Assembly: GCF_001613365.1 (NCBI RefSeq)
Contig: NZ_BDCF01000002.1
Coordinates: 124,001 to 188,000 of the forward strand
Length of the DNA: 64,000 nt
Reading direction: 5' to 3'
DNA from: Nocardia xishanensis NBRC 101358
Lineage (GTDB): Bacteria; Actinomycetota; Actinomycetes; Mycobacteriales; Mycobacteriaceae
Shown: piece after piece, positions 9,415 to 17,960 of the stretch
Layout: every line of letters starts with the position of its first letter
Numbering within the stretch: position 1 is the stretch's first letter
The notes under the pieces: model-generated
What the model was told of the DNA's origin: nothing
Seen by the model: the letters and a program-made list of their open reading frames with translations, nothing else
Database searches by the model: none
Made by a program: the position numbers and the translations under genes

Positions 9415-10323
9415 CTATCGCAGTCGCTGGCGGACCTCGGTGGCGAGGTCGGCGGCGGTATCACGCAGTGCCTCGATGAAAAGCTGTCTCGGGGTGGCCG
9501 GGTCCCCGCCGCGATAGACGACGCAGGTCGGGCGGACCGCAGCGGGATGGTCGATGCGGACCAATGCGATGCCGGGTGGCAGCACAGGAACCGCGATTCC
9601 AGGTACCACGGTGCTGCCCATACCCGCCGCGACCAGCCCGAGTTTGGCGAACCAGTCGCGGGCGACGAAGGCGATCTCCGGTTCCCAGGCGGCGTCGCGC
9701 CAAGCGCCGAGCAGGGTGCTGTTCACCTCGGTGCTGCCCGCGATCCAGCGCTCCCCGCGCAGCTGCGCGGGCGTGACGCTGGCCCGGCCCGCGAGGGCGT
9801 GGTCCGGTGGCACCGCGACGAGCAACGGGTCGTTCAGGAGTGAGACGATCTCGGTATCCGGGGGCGGATTCCGCATCTCGCTCACCACCGCCAGATCCAG
9901 CCGCCCCCGCGCGACGGCGGAGGCCAACCGCGGGCTGGTGCCCTCGCGCAGCGGTACGCGCGCGAGTCGTGGCGCCGCGGCGGCGATGGCCCTCGGCACC
10001 AGCGCGGCCATGGCGGTCGAGAATGCGCCGACCCGGAGCGTGGCGGGCGGAAACGCGGTCAGTTCGTCGAGTTCCTGCCTCGCGGAGCCGAGCCCGCCGA
10101 GTACCGTTTCGGCATGGCGCAGCAGGATCCGTCCCGCGTCGGTGACCTGGACGCCGCGCGCGTGCCGCTCGAACAATGCCCGGCCCGCCGCCTGCTCCAT
10201 GAGGGCGATCTGCCGGGACACCGCCGACTGCGTGTAGCCCAGATTCTCCGCGGCGGTCGAGAACGACCCACACCGAGCGGCCTCCCGGACCACCCGCAAG
10301 CCGACGATCGTGAACTCACCCAT
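9415..10323 (-). CDS. LysR-family transcriptional regulator
   Basis: This 302-residue LysR-type regulator has the N-terminal winged helix-turn-helix (FSTAAENLGYTQSAVSRQIALME) and a substrate-binding domain from about residue 90. The ATG at 10323 is preferred over a GTG at 10332. It is divergent from the SnoaL-like gene, and a perfect 10-bp inverted repeat lies between them, so it very likely controls that gene and itself. The effector is unknown. Confidence 0.9.
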   Translation of the reverse strand: MGEFTIVGLRVVREAARCGSFSTAAENLGYTQSAVSRQIALMEQAAGRALFERHARGVQVTDAGRILLRHAETVLGGLGSARQELDELTAFPPATLRVGAFSTAMAALVPRAIAAAAPRLARVPLREGTSPRLASAVARGRLDLAVVSEMRNPPPDTEIVSLLNDPLLVAVPPDHALAGRASVTPAQLRGERWIAGSTEVNSTLLGAWRDAAWEPEIAFVARDWFAKLGLVAAGMGSTVVPGIAVPVLPPGIALVRIDHPAAVRPTCVVYRGGDPATPRQLFIEALRDTAADLATEVRQRLR

Positions 10324-10339
10324 GCGATCCACTCATATC

Positions 10340-10371
10340 AGATATGCGATACTCTCGCTTGTCGCATATCT
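10340..10371. promoter_or_regulatory. LysR operator candidate
   Basis: AGATATGCGA (10340-10349) and TCGCATATCT (10362-10371) form a perfect 10-bp inverted repeat with a 12-bp spacer, midway between the divergent starts at 10323 and 10395. A TAGCGT hexamer at 10382-10387 could be the -10 element of the SnoaL-like gene, which would place the right arm near its -35. Confidence 0.75.
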
Positions 10372-10394
10372 CGACGCTCCCTAGCGTCGGAGGT

Positions 10395-10808
10395 ATGAGT
10401 GCAGCAGCGAACAGGAAACTGATAGAGGACATCTTCGAGCAGATGTCGCAAGGCAATACCCGGGCGATGGTCGAGGCCATGGCCGATGACTTCCGCTGGG
10501 TCTTTCCGGGGAACTGGTCCTGGTCGGGCATCTGGGAACCGAAATCGGTGGTGCTGAACGAACTTCTGCGGCCGCTGATGACCCAGTTCACCGAGTACCG
10601 TAGCGCGGCCGAGTTCGTGATCGCCGAAGACGACCGCGTCGTCGCCCAGGTCCGCGCGCACGCCCGCACGACCCGGGGCGAGCCGTACGAGCAGACCTAC
10701 TGCCTCGTCTTTCGGATCGCGGACGGTCGGCTCACCGAGGTGATCGAACATTGCGATACTGCGCTGGTCGAGCGGGTGCTCCAACCGCTCCATCGGGTTG
10801 GTGGCTAG
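10395..10808 (+). CDS. SnoaL-like / NTF2-fold protein
   Basis: This 137-residue single-domain protein has the NTF2-like fold pattern: a helical start with IEDIFEQMSQGN, then DDFRWVFPG and a final TALVERVL. Such proteins are polyketide cyclases, small hydrolases or isomerases. It is closely related to the protein encoded at 40320-40754, sharing the WSW..W.PKSVVL segment and EQTYC.VFR. It is divergent from the LysR gene and probably its target. Possibly leaderless. Confidence 0.8.
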   Translation: MSAAANRKLIEDIFEQMSQGNTRAMVEAMADDFRWVFPGNWSWSGIWEPKSVVLNELLRPLMTQFTEYRSAAEFVIAEDDRVVAQVRAHARTTRGEPYEQTYCLVFRIADGRLTEVIEHCDTALVERVLQPLHRVGG

Positions 10809-11060
10809 CGTCGACGCCTGGAGGCCGGGTCGGCCTCGGCATGCCACCGCCTCAGCCTCTCGGCCGACACCTGGTGTATTTAGCGAGGCTACGCACCGAG
10901 GAGTGCCCGGACAGCATCGGCGTGGACGCGCCGGCCTCGGCGGCATGGTGAGCTTGCTGTGTCTGAGTTGGTGCAGCGTGAACGGGCCGCACTTGGTGTG
11001 CTGCTGTCCCGGCAGACTTTCGGATGCCTCGCAGAGGAGATCGTGGACGTCTATCGGACA
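10805..11060 (-). pseudogene. Decayed tyrosine recombinase, C-terminal remnant
   Basis: The minus strand encodes pieces of a phage-type integrase in more than one frame. FTLHQLRHSKLT carries the HxLRH box; AEAGASTPMLSGHSSVRS and then LAKYTR, which holds the catalytic tyrosine, follow in the next frame; VSAERLRRWHAEAD then needs another frame change. At least two frameshifts disrupt it, and no catalytic N-terminal half is recognisable. Its last codon overlaps the SnoaL gene stop. It marks an old integration event. Confidence 0.7.
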
Positions 11061-11096
11061 ACGCCCTCGGGCATGAACAGCGGTGGATACTTCTGC

Positions 11097-11330
11097 TCAG
11101 CCACGACCGACCACCTCGGTCGGCGATTCCGAGGCGAAGATCTCCTCGAGCGCGCTCTCGGCGGTGTCAATGGCTTGGACCGCGATCACCCGCCACCCAG
11201 CGACGGACTTCGCGACCTCGAAATGAACAGCCCAGCGACGGATTTCGCTCTCGTCGGCGCGGCGACGGGACCAGATCACCTCGATCGTCGCGCCGACGGC
11301 GTTGTAGACGGTGACGCGGCGATCGGGCAC
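11097..11330 (-). CDS. Hypothetical small protein (77 aa)
   Basis: I do not recognise this protein. It has a normal soluble composition with alternating strand-like segments (RVTVYNAVGATIEVIW, WAVHFEVAKSVAGWRVIAV) and a C-terminal acidic helix, which argues against a random shadow frame. The only available start is GTG at 11330, with no clear ribosome binding site. It lies between the integrase remnant and a strong stem-loop, so it may be accessory cargo or a fragment. Confidence 0.4.
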   Translation of the reverse strand: MPDRRVTVYNAVGATIEVIWSRRRADESEIRRWAVHFEVAKSVAGWRVIAVQAIDTAESALEEIFASESPTEVVGRG

Positions 11331-11405
11331 GACGGTGTGGACGCAGGCGACCGACCGGGGCTGACCCTTTTCGGCACACAGGCCCGACGGGCGGTGAATA
11401 CCTCA

Positions 11406-11437
11406 GTGACCAGGCATCGCGATCGATGCCTGGTCAC
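11406..11437 (-). terminator. Stem-loop terminator after the enoyl-CoA hydratase gene
   Basis: A perfect 14-bp stem (GTGACCAGGCATCG, 11406-11419, with its complement at 11424-11437) and a four-base loop lie 20 bp beyond the stop of the minus-strand enoyl-CoA hydratase gene. Confidence 0.75.
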
Positions 11438-11457
11438 CGGATCTACCCGAGGTGGCC

Positions 11458-12111
11458 TTACGGCGTGGTGAGTGCGGCGACAGCCGGTGCGAACATCGTG
11501 TTCTTGATCGCGCCGAGGGTGCCGGAATCCTTGCCGCCCAGCGGAATCAGCATTTCCAGCGCGTCCGCGAGCACCTGCCCTTCGGCGACCGCCGCGTCGA
11601 CGATGTCGACCTCGGCGGCGGCCTGTCCGCCGTAGCGGCGGCCGGTGGTCATCGAGGCGACGGCGGTCTTCGGGGGCAGCTTGGCCTGGATCAGGGCGGC
11701 CATGCCGGGGGTGAAGGGGATGCGGATGTCGACTTCGGGGAAACAGAAGTAGCCGCGGTCGGCGCGCATCACGCGGTAGTCGTGGGCGATGGCGAGCATG
11801 GCGCCCGCGCCGAAGGCGTGTCCAGGCAGCGCGGCCGCGGTCGGCACCGGCAGGGTGAGCACCCGCGCGAACAGGGCCTGCACGCGCTCGACGTACCACG
11901 GGCCGCGGTCGGAGTTGGCGCCGAGCCAGTCCAGGTCCAGGCCGTTGGAGTAGAACTTGCCGCTCGCGGTGGTGACCAACCCTTGCGCGCCCTCGGCGAG
12001 GACGGTGTCCAGGTGGGCGTTCACTTCGTCGAGAAACTCGGGGGAGAAGCGGTTTTCGTCGCCGCCGAGGTCCAGGACGGCGATCTTGTCGTGGTAATCC
12101 AGAGTTGGCAT
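11458..12111 (-). CDS. Enoyl-CoA hydratase/isomerase
   Basis: This 217-residue crotonase-fold protein has the oxyanion-hole segments SGKFYSNGLDLDWL and GHAFGAGAMLAIAHDYR. The short length and these features suit small delta3-delta2-enoyl-CoA isomerases, so isomerase activity in beta-oxidation is as likely as hydratase. The ATG at 12111 follows the TetR gene by 26 bp on the same strand, indicating an operon. Confidence 0.88.
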   Translation of the reverse strand: MPTLDYHDKIAVLDLGGDENRFSPEFLDEVNAHLDTVLAEGAQGLVTTASGKFYSNGLDLDWLGANSDRGPWYVERVQALFARVLTLPVPTAAALPGHAFGAGAMLAIAHDYRVMRADRGYFCFPEVDIRIPFTPGMAALIQAKLPPKTAVASMTTGRRYGGQAAAEVDIVDAAVAEGQVLADALEMLIPLGGKDSGTLGAIKNTMFAPAVAALTTP

Positions 12112-12137
12112 GGTGGCTCCTTCGTCATGGGACTTTT

Positions 12138-12743
12138 TCACGGGGGTGGCCCGACCGCGAGCACAGCGCGCACGGCGGCCCGAAGTTGTTCGCGGGCAAG
12201 GGGTTCGGCGATCCGGTCGCGGCGGATCAGGATGGCGGTCGGCAGGTCGACCAGGCAGGTGGTGAGTACCTCGACGGCGCGGCGGTCGCGGCGGCCCCAC
12301 TGCCGCTGCGCGAGGCGCACCAGCAGATCGATCAGCGCGCGTTCGGCGGTGCGCACCTCGGCGGCGACGTCGTCGGGCAGGTCCTCACCGAGCAACTGCT
12401 CGCGGGAGACGGTCAGCAGCAGCCGGGAGGAGTCGGGGAATCGTTCGGCGAACACGCTCGGCGCCTCCGCCGCGGCCACGATCGCCTCGGCCGCACCGTT
12501 TTCGGCGTTCGATCGCACATCGACCAACTCGTTCTGCACCGCGAGGAATCGCCGCGCCGCGCGCAACCACGCGCGCCCGAGCACTCCCGACCGCGATCCG
12601 AACGTGTGGTACAGCGCGCCGTTCGACATGCCCGTCGCCGCGGCGACGGCGCGGATGGTGACCGCGGCGGGCCCACCGCGCACCGCCAGCGATTCCGCGG
12701 CGTCGAGCACGGCGTCGGGATCGTGGGTCCGGGGGCGTGGCAT
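12138..12743 (-). CDS. TetR-family regulator
   Basis: This 201-residue regulator has an N-terminal helix-turn-helix (TIRAVAAATGMSNGALYHTFGSR in outline) and a helical ligand domain. It is the first gene of an operon with the enoyl-CoA hydratase. A 26-bp palindrome starts 10 bp upstream of its ATG, so it probably represses its own operon, with an acyl-CoA or fatty acid as a plausible but unproven effector. Confidence 0.9.
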   Translation of the reverse strand: MPRPRTHDPDAVLDAAESLAVRGGPAAVTIRAVAAATGMSNGALYHTFGSRSGVLGRAWLRAARRFLAVQNELVDVRSNAENGAAEAIVAAAEAPSVFAERFPDSSRLLLTVSREQLLGEDLPDDVAAEVRTAERALIDLLVRLAQRQWGRRDRRAVEVLTTCLVDLPTAILIRRDRIAEPLAREQLRAAVRAVLAVGPPP

Positions 12744-12752
12744 GCCGACGAC

Positions 12753-12778
12753 TATAACAGAGCAAGTGCTCTGTTATA
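12753..12778. promoter_or_regulatory. TetR operator palindrome
   Basis: TATAACAGAGCA and its exact complement flank a two-base centre, giving 12 perfect base pairs. It lies just upstream of the TetR gene start at 12743 and is AT-rich compared with its surroundings. Confidence 0.8.
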
Positions 12779-12947
12779 CAAGGGCGACGCGGTCCGGCTC
12801 GGGTTTCGCAGGCGCACTGCATATTTCGCTCGGTAACTGCTACCGTGAGTCACCTAACGGATTCCGTTGTGCCCGCACGCGCGAGTGATTCGATGCGGTA
12901 CTGTTCGGGCCCTCCCCCCTTGCCCGCACGAGCAGAACGGCATCCGC

Positions 12948-13535
12948 ATGTCACGAGTGGTCACCAAGGAGCAGTACTTCGACAGCGCTTTGGAGGTGCT
13001 GGCCGAACTCGGGTTCAAGGGCCTCAATATCGGGCTGCTGTGCCGTCGGCTCGGGGTAACCAGCGGTTCGTTCTACCATCACTTCGGCAGCTGGCAGGGT
13101 TTCGTCGACGCGCTGCTCGAGCATTGGGAGAACCGGCAGGTGCTCATCCTGCGCACGTTGAAGTTCAATCAGGGCGATCCCGACGACGACGTGCGCGCCA
13201 TGTCCGATCTCGCGGCGGGCCTGCATCACGAGGCCGAGGCCGCGATCCGGGCTTGGGCCGCCAACGACGAATCGGTGAATCTGGCGCTCAAGCGGGTCGA
13301 CGAGTCGCGCCGCCGCACCGTGCACAAGGTGATCAACGGGGTGGTCGGCGACGACGAGACCGCCACCGTGGTCACCTCGCTCGGTATGGCGATGCTGGTC
13401 GGCTACCAGCAGATCAGCGCGACCGGTGGCGACGTGTCACTGCAGCGGCTGCTCAACGAATACGCCCGCCTGATCTACTCGCATGCCCGCCGCCCGGCGG
13501 CGGCGGGCGCTCAGCCGAGCAGCTCGTCCACGTAG
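12948..13535 (+). CDS. TetR-family regulator
   Basis: This 195-residue protein has a TetR helix-turn-helix near residues 25-50 (LLCRRLGVTSGSFYHHFGSW). The C-terminal domain is helical, and the target is unknown. The ATG at 12948 matches the family start; the open frame reaches back to 12867. Its 3' end overlaps the convergent antiporter gene by 25 bp. Confidence 0.88.
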   Translation: MSRVVTKEQYFDSALEVLAELGFKGLNIGLLCRRLGVTSGSFYHHFGSWQGFVDALLEHWENRQVLILRTLKFNQGDPDDDVRAMSDLAAGLHHEAEAAIRAWAANDESVNLALKRVDESRRRTVHKVINGVVGDDETATVVTSLGMAMLVGYQQISATGGDVSLQRLLNEYARLIYSHARRPAAAGAQPSSSST

Positions 13536-15364
13536 CACCAGCGCCACGCCTCACCCGGTTCCACGCTGCGCATCACCGGGTGGGCGGTCGCGGCGTGGTG
13601 CTTGGTGGCGTGATTGCCCGGCGAGGAGTCGCAACAGGCGATGTGCCCGCAGGACAGGCACATTCGCAGGTGCACCCAGGTCAGCCCTTCGGCGACGCAT
13701 TCGTCGCACCGGTCCGGTTCGGTGGGTTCGCGCAGCAGCGGCGCGGCACGCAGGTGCTCGCAGTCGTCGATGATGGCGGGCGCGGCGAGGGGTTCGCCGC
13801 GTTCTTCCTCGGTCTCGTCGAATCGGTCGATCATGGATTCCTCCAGATCGAGCCTGGCCAGCACGTGTTGCAGGATCTCGTAGTCCATGCCGCCCGAATC
13901 CCGCACCCGCAGCACGGTTTCGCGTTCGGCGCGCAACATCTCCAGCCGCAGCCTGCGGTATTCGGCGGTGGGGGTGCGCTGTTCGGATTCCGCGCGGCCC
14001 AGCCGTTCCCAGGCGGCGTTGGTCCGCCAGGTCAGCCGGTCCCGCAACGATTGCACGACCTGCGGCGGTGTGTCGGGTCCGGCGGCCGCGTCCAGCGCCG
14101 CCATTCCCGCGGTGCCTGCCTGGGTGAGCAGATTGGCCTTCTGCAGCGCGTCCTCGGAGCGGCTCGGGCCGCGCAGACGCAGCAGGCGCACCAGCCAGGG
14201 CAGCGAGGGGCCTTGCAGCAGTAGGGTTCCCGCCACCACGACCAGCGCGAGCAGCTTCAGCACGGGCAACTGCGGGGTGTCCTCGGGCAACAGCAGCACG
14301 GCCGCCAGCGTGACCACGCCGCGCATGCCCGCCCACGAGACCACCGTCGGGTAGCTCAGCGGGGTCGTCGAACGACCCAGCCGTTGGAACAGCAACGACC
14401 ACGGGAAGATCCACAGCGGCCGCGCCACCATCACCGCGAGCAGGACCGCGATCGCCGAGACGATCAGGGTGGTGTGGTCGAGGCCACTGCCCCACGCCCC
14501 TTCCAAGATCGCCCGCACCTGCAAGCCGATGATGAGGAACACCGAGCTCTCCAGGATGAATTGGATGGTGCGCCAGTTGGTGCGTTCGGCGATGCGAGAG
14601 GCCGCCGACTGCCAGACCGGCGCGCCGTGCCCGAGGATCATGCCGCAGGTCACGACCGCGATCACACCGGAGGCGTGGATGCCTTCCGCTGGCAGATACG
14701 CGGCGAACGGCGCGAGGAACGACAGCGTGGTGTCCAGCACGGGGTCGGTGATCCGCCTGCGCAGCATGGCGAGCACCCCGGCGACGGCGATACCGACGAC
14801 CGCGCCGCCGCCCGCGGCGAGCAGGAAGTTACCGCCCGCGCCCCATACCGACGCCGCGCCCGCCGAGGCCGCGATCGCGGTCCGCAATGCCACCAGCGCG
14901 GTCGCGTCGTTGAACAGCGATTCGTCCTCGAGGATGGTGACGATGCGCCGCGGCATTCCGATCCGGCGCGCCACCGCCGTCGCCGCGACGGCGTCCGGCG
15001 GCGCGACCACCGCGCCGAGGGCCACCGCCACCGCGAACGGCACCGGCAGCAGCCACCACACGACCCCCGCCACCGCGAAGGTGCTGAACAGCACCAGACC
15101 CACCGACAATGACGCGATGGTGCCGATGTTGGCGCGGAAGTCCACCAGCGAGGTCCGGATCGCCGCGGTGTAGAGCAGCGGCGGCAGCAAGCCGAGCAGC
15201 ACCACCTCCGGTTCGAGGTGCACCTCCGGCACGAACGGCAGATAGGAGGCGGCCACTCCGGCCACGGTCAGCACCAAGGGTTCGGAGACCCCGAGCCGGC
15301 GCGCCAGGGCCGCGAGCGCGGCCGCCGACGCGACGAGAACCACCAAGCCGATCGCGACATGCAC
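13511..15364 (-). CDS. Na+/H+ antiporter (NhaP/CPA1) with C-terminal UBP-type zinc finger
   Basis: This 617-residue membrane protein combines about twelve hydrophobic segments in residues 1-415 with a long helical cytoplasmic region and a C-terminal zinc finger. The CPA1 signature is LEDESLFNDATALV. The last 80 residues hold CDECV, then CLSCGHIACCDSSPGNH and further histidines, the ubiquitin-protease-type (zf-UBP) pattern. It probably exchanges cytoplasmic Na+ or K+ for H+, with the finger as a regulatory module. The GTG start at 15364 is inferred from the first membrane helix. Confidence 0.88.
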   Translation of the reverse strand: MHVAIGLVVLVASAAALAALARRLGVSEPLVLTVAGVAASYLPFVPEVHLEPEVVLLGLLPPLLYTAAIRTSLVDFRANIGTIASLSVGLVLFSTFAVAGVVWWLLPVPFAVAVALGAVVAPPDAVAATAVARRIGMPRRIVTILEDESLFNDATALVALRTAIAASAGAASVWGAGGNFLLAAGGGAVVGIAVAGVLAMLRRRITDPVLDTTLSFLAPFAAYLPAEGIHASGVIAVVTCGMILGHGAPVWQSAASRIAERTNWRTIQFILESSVFLIIGLQVRAILEGAWGSGLDHTTLIVSAIAVLLAVMVARPLWIFPWSLLFQRLGRSTTPLSYPTVVSWAGMRGVVTLAAVLLLPEDTPQLPVLKLLALVVVAGTLLLQGPSLPWLVRLLRLRGPSRSEDALQKANLLTQAGTAGMAALDAAAGPDTPPQVVQSLRDRLTWRTNAAWERLGRAESEQRTPTAEYRRLRLEMLRAERETVLRVRDSGGMDYEILQHVLARLDLEESMIDRFDETEEERGEPLAAPAIIDDCEHLRAAPLLREPTEPDRCDECVAEGLTWVHLRMCLSCGHIACCDSSPGNHATKHHAATAHPVMRSVEPGEAWRWCYVDELLG

Positions 15365-15481
15365 TAGGGCATTCTCGCAAAACGCGACCGCCGCGTCGGT
15401 GCCGCGGTGGACGACACGGTCGCCACGCCGATTCCCGCGAATGGCTGCCGCGCGGCCGCGCACGCGCAATGCTTGTTCGAT

Positions 15482-16372
15482 ATGGAGGAGTTTGCGAATT
15501 GGCGTGCGAACGGACACCGGTTCACCCATCGTGGGCATCAGATCTTCTGGACCGAGGGCGGCGGCGGACCCGAAGGGGTCCTGTTGTGTGTCCACGGCTT
15601 CCCGACCGCGTCCTGGGACTGGCATGCCGTGTGGCCCGGCCTGTGTCAGCGGTTCGCGCGGGTGCTGGCCGCCGACATGATCGGTTTCGGCTGGTCGGCC
15701 AAACCGCGCACCTACGACTACAGCATCGCCGACCAAGCCGACCTGCAAGAACGACTGCTGCGCGAACAAGGCGTGCAGCGTTTCCACCTGCTGGCCCACG
15801 ACTACGGTGACACCGTCGCCCAGGAGATGCTCGCCCGCGACGCCGAACGCCGCGCGTCCGGAGACGATTCGCTGATCATCGAATCGGTGTGCCTGCTCAA
15901 TGGAGGACTGTTCCCCGAGACCCACCGTGCGCGCCTGGTCCAGCGGCTGCTGGCCGGACCGCTGGGGCCGCTGGCAGGCATCTTCGGCGGCGAGGCTACG
16001 TTCGGCAGGAGCCTGTCAGCGGTCTTCGGGCCCGACACTCGCCCCAGCGCCGCCGAGCTGCACCAGTTCTGGCTGCTGTGGTCGTCCCGGCACGGTAAGA
16101 GCATCGGGCACAAGCTGATCCGGTACATGGCCGAGCGTCGCAAGAACCGGGAACGCTGGGTCGGCGCGCTCCAGCGCACCGAGGTGCCGGTGCGGTTGAT
16201 CGACGGGCTGCGCGACCCGGTCTCGGGCGCGCACATGGTCGAACGCTATCGCGAGCTGATCGAGCACCCCGATGTGGTGGAACTTCCCGACATCGGCCAC
16301 TACCCGCAGATAGAGGCGCCGCAGCGAACCCTGGACGCATTCCTCGAGTTCCATCGCACCAGGGTCAGGTGA
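15482..16372 (+). CDS. Alpha/beta hydrolase, MEST-like
   Basis: This 296-residue hydrolase matches the eukaryotic MEST/PEG1 group unusually well: LCVHGFPTASWDW at the oxyanion loop, the nucleophile elbow AHDYGDTVAQE, LLNGGLFPETHR, VFGPDTRPS, RRKNRERWVGAL and the final DIGHYPQIE. Asp107 replaces the usual serine nucleophile, as in epoxide hydrolases and dehalogenases. The substrate is unknown. The ATG at 15482 lacks an obvious ribosome binding site. It is divergent from the antiporter gene. Confidence 0.85.
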   Translation: MEEFANWRANGHRFTHRGHQIFWTEGGGGPEGVLLCVHGFPTASWDWHAVWPGLCQRFARVLAADMIGFGWSAKPRTYDYSIADQADLQERLLREQGVQRFHLLAHDYGDTVAQEMLARDAERRASGDDSLIIESVCLLNGGLFPETHRARLVQRLLAGPLGPLAGIFGGEATFGRSLSAVFGPDTRPSAAELHQFWLLWSSRHGKSIGHKLIRYMAERRKNRERWVGALQRTEVPVRLIDGLRDPVSGAHMVERYRELIEHPDVVELPDIGHYPQIEAPQRTLDAFLEFHRTRVR

Positions 16373-16401
16373 TCGTCTAGCGCACCGGCAAACACCTCGC
16401 A

Positions 16402-16419
16402 CTATGGGCATCCCCATAG
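16402..16419. promoter_or_regulatory. Operator palindrome upstream of TetR gene
   Basis: CTATGGG and CCCATAG form a 7-bp inverted repeat around four bases, nine bases upstream of the TetR start codon. It is probably the autoregulatory site. Confidence 0.65.
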
Positions 16420-16428
16420 AATCGACGC

Positions 16429-17031
16429 GTGGCACGCCGATCCAGTCCCGACGGTTCTCGCACCCGCCTGCCCGACGCGCGACGGCGGATGATCGAAGGC
16501 GCGATCGACTCGCTGCGCGTGCACGGCGCCAGCGCGACCAGCGTCGACCGGGTACTGGCCAGCACCGGCGCGCCGCGCGGCTCGGTGTACCACCATTTCC
16601 CCGGCGGACGCACCCAGCTGATCAACGACGCGGTCACCACCGCGGGCGACATCATGGCCGGCTACATCGAGCGCCTCACCCGCGACAGCGACCCGGTCGA
16701 GGCGCTGGAGAAGTTCGCCGACATGTGGCGCACCACGCTGCGCGACAGCCAGTTCCGCGCGGGCTGCCCGATCCTCGCCGTCGCCGTCGAAACCAACGAC
16801 GACGCACCGGAATTCGCGCGCGCCGCGGCGGCGGTGTTCGAGCGGTGGCACGCCGCGCTCATCGATGTACTGACCAGGAACGAGGTCCCCGCCGACCGGG
16901 CCCGCCGCCTGGCCATCCTCACCGTCGCCTCCTTCGAGGGCGCGATCGCGCTGTGCCGGGTGCAGCAGAGCATCGATCCCCTCGACGACGCCGTGGCGGA
17001 ACTGCGAGCGCTCTACCCGGCGACGCGCTGA
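16429..17031 (+). CDS. TetR-family regulator (LmrA/YxaF-like)
   Basis: This 200-residue regulator has the helix-turn-helix SVDRVLASTGAPRGSVYHHF and a C-terminal domain with RAGCPILAVAVE, a segment typical of the LmrA/YxaF subgroup. The start is GTG at 16429. The SDR gene follows 137 bp downstream on the same strand and is the likely target. Confidence 0.9.
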   Translation: MARRSSPDGSRTRLPDARRRMIEGAIDSLRVHGASATSVDRVLASTGAPRGSVYHHFPGGRTQLINDAVTTAGDIMAGYIERLTRDSDPVEALEKFADMWRTTLRDSQFRAGCPILAVAVETNDDAPEFARAAAAVFERWHAALIDVLTRNEVPADRARRLAILTVASFEGAIALCRVQQSIDPLDDAVAELRALYPATR

Positions 17032-17168
17032 TCCCCTACCGGAGGCGGAGCCGGAGATCCGACCGCACGCGGATGTGCTACCGCTGCAAGCTCGCTAGCG
17101 TGCTTGCAGAGCGGGGCTGGCCCGCGCACCGCGGGTGACGCGGTCGGCCACAGGGGACGGTAGAGCGG

Positions 17169-17960
17169 ATGAAGATCGAAGGTTCACGAGTCCTGATCAC
17201 GGGCGCCAGCGGCGGCATCGGGCACGCCATCGCCCACGAGTTCGCCGACCGCGGCGCCGAGTTGGTGCTGACCGGTCGCCGCGCCGACGTGCTCGCCCCG
17301 CTGGCCGAGCAGATCGGCGCCCGCGCCGTGCCCGCCGATCTGGCCGACAGCGAGGCCGTCGCGGCGCTGCTCGCGGCCGCGGGACCGGTAGACATCGTCG
17401 TCGCCAACGCGGCCCTGCCCGCCAGCGGGTTGCTCACCGACTACTCGATCGAGCAGATCGATCGCGCGCTCGACGTGAACCTGCGCGCCCCGATCGTGAC
17501 CGCCCGCCTGCTCGCCGAACCCCTCATCGCCCGGGGGCGCGGCCACCTGGTGTTCATCTCCTCGGTCTCGGGCAAGCTCGCCTCACCACGCGCCTCCCTC
17601 TACAACGCCACCAAGTTCGGGCTGCGCGGCTTCGCCGAGGCGCTGCGGCAGGATCTCGCCCCGCACGGCATCGGAGTGTCGACGATCTTCCCCGGTTTCG
17701 TCCGCGACGCGGGCATGTTCGCCGACGCAGGCATTCCCGCTGCCCCCGGGATGGGCACCTCGAGCCCCGAGCAGGTGGCCGCCGCGGTGCGCCGCGCCGT
17801 CGAACGCGATATCGGCGAGATCGTGGTGGCTCCGCTACAGGTGCGTCTCGGCGTGCTGCTGGGAGGCATCGCGCCGGGCCTGGCCGCGCGGGTGCAGCGG
17901 CTGGGTGGCGCGGACAAGATCGCGGCGACACTGGCGGACGCGCAGCGCGTCAAACGGTAA
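17169..17960 (+). CDS. Short-chain dehydrogenase/reductase
   Basis: This 263-residue SDR has the cofactor motif TGASGGIG, VVANAALP in place of the NNAG motif, the catalytic serine in FISSVSG and YNATK. The C-terminal region, with LQVRLGVLLGGIAPGLAARV, suggests membrane association. It lies downstream of a TetR gene. Substrate unknown. Confidence 0.9.
   Translation: MKIEGSRVLITGASGGIGHAIAHEFADRGAELVLTGRRADVLAPLAEQIGARAVPADLADSEAVAALLAAAGPVDIVVANAALPASGLLTDYSIEQIDRALDVNLRAPIVTARLLAEPLIARGRGHLVFISSVSGKLASPRASLYNATKFGLRGFAEALRQDLAPHGIGVSTIFPGFVRDAGMFADAGIPAAPGMGTSSPEQVAAAVRRAVERDIGEIVVAPLQVRLGVLLGGIAPGLAARVQRLGGADKIAATLADAQRVKR

Noticed and set aside
11452..12888. Plus-strand open frame of 478 codons opposite the TetR/enoyl-CoA hydratase operon
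   Set aside because: The minus strand carries the crotonase and TetR motifs and a fitting operator; the plus strand shows none.
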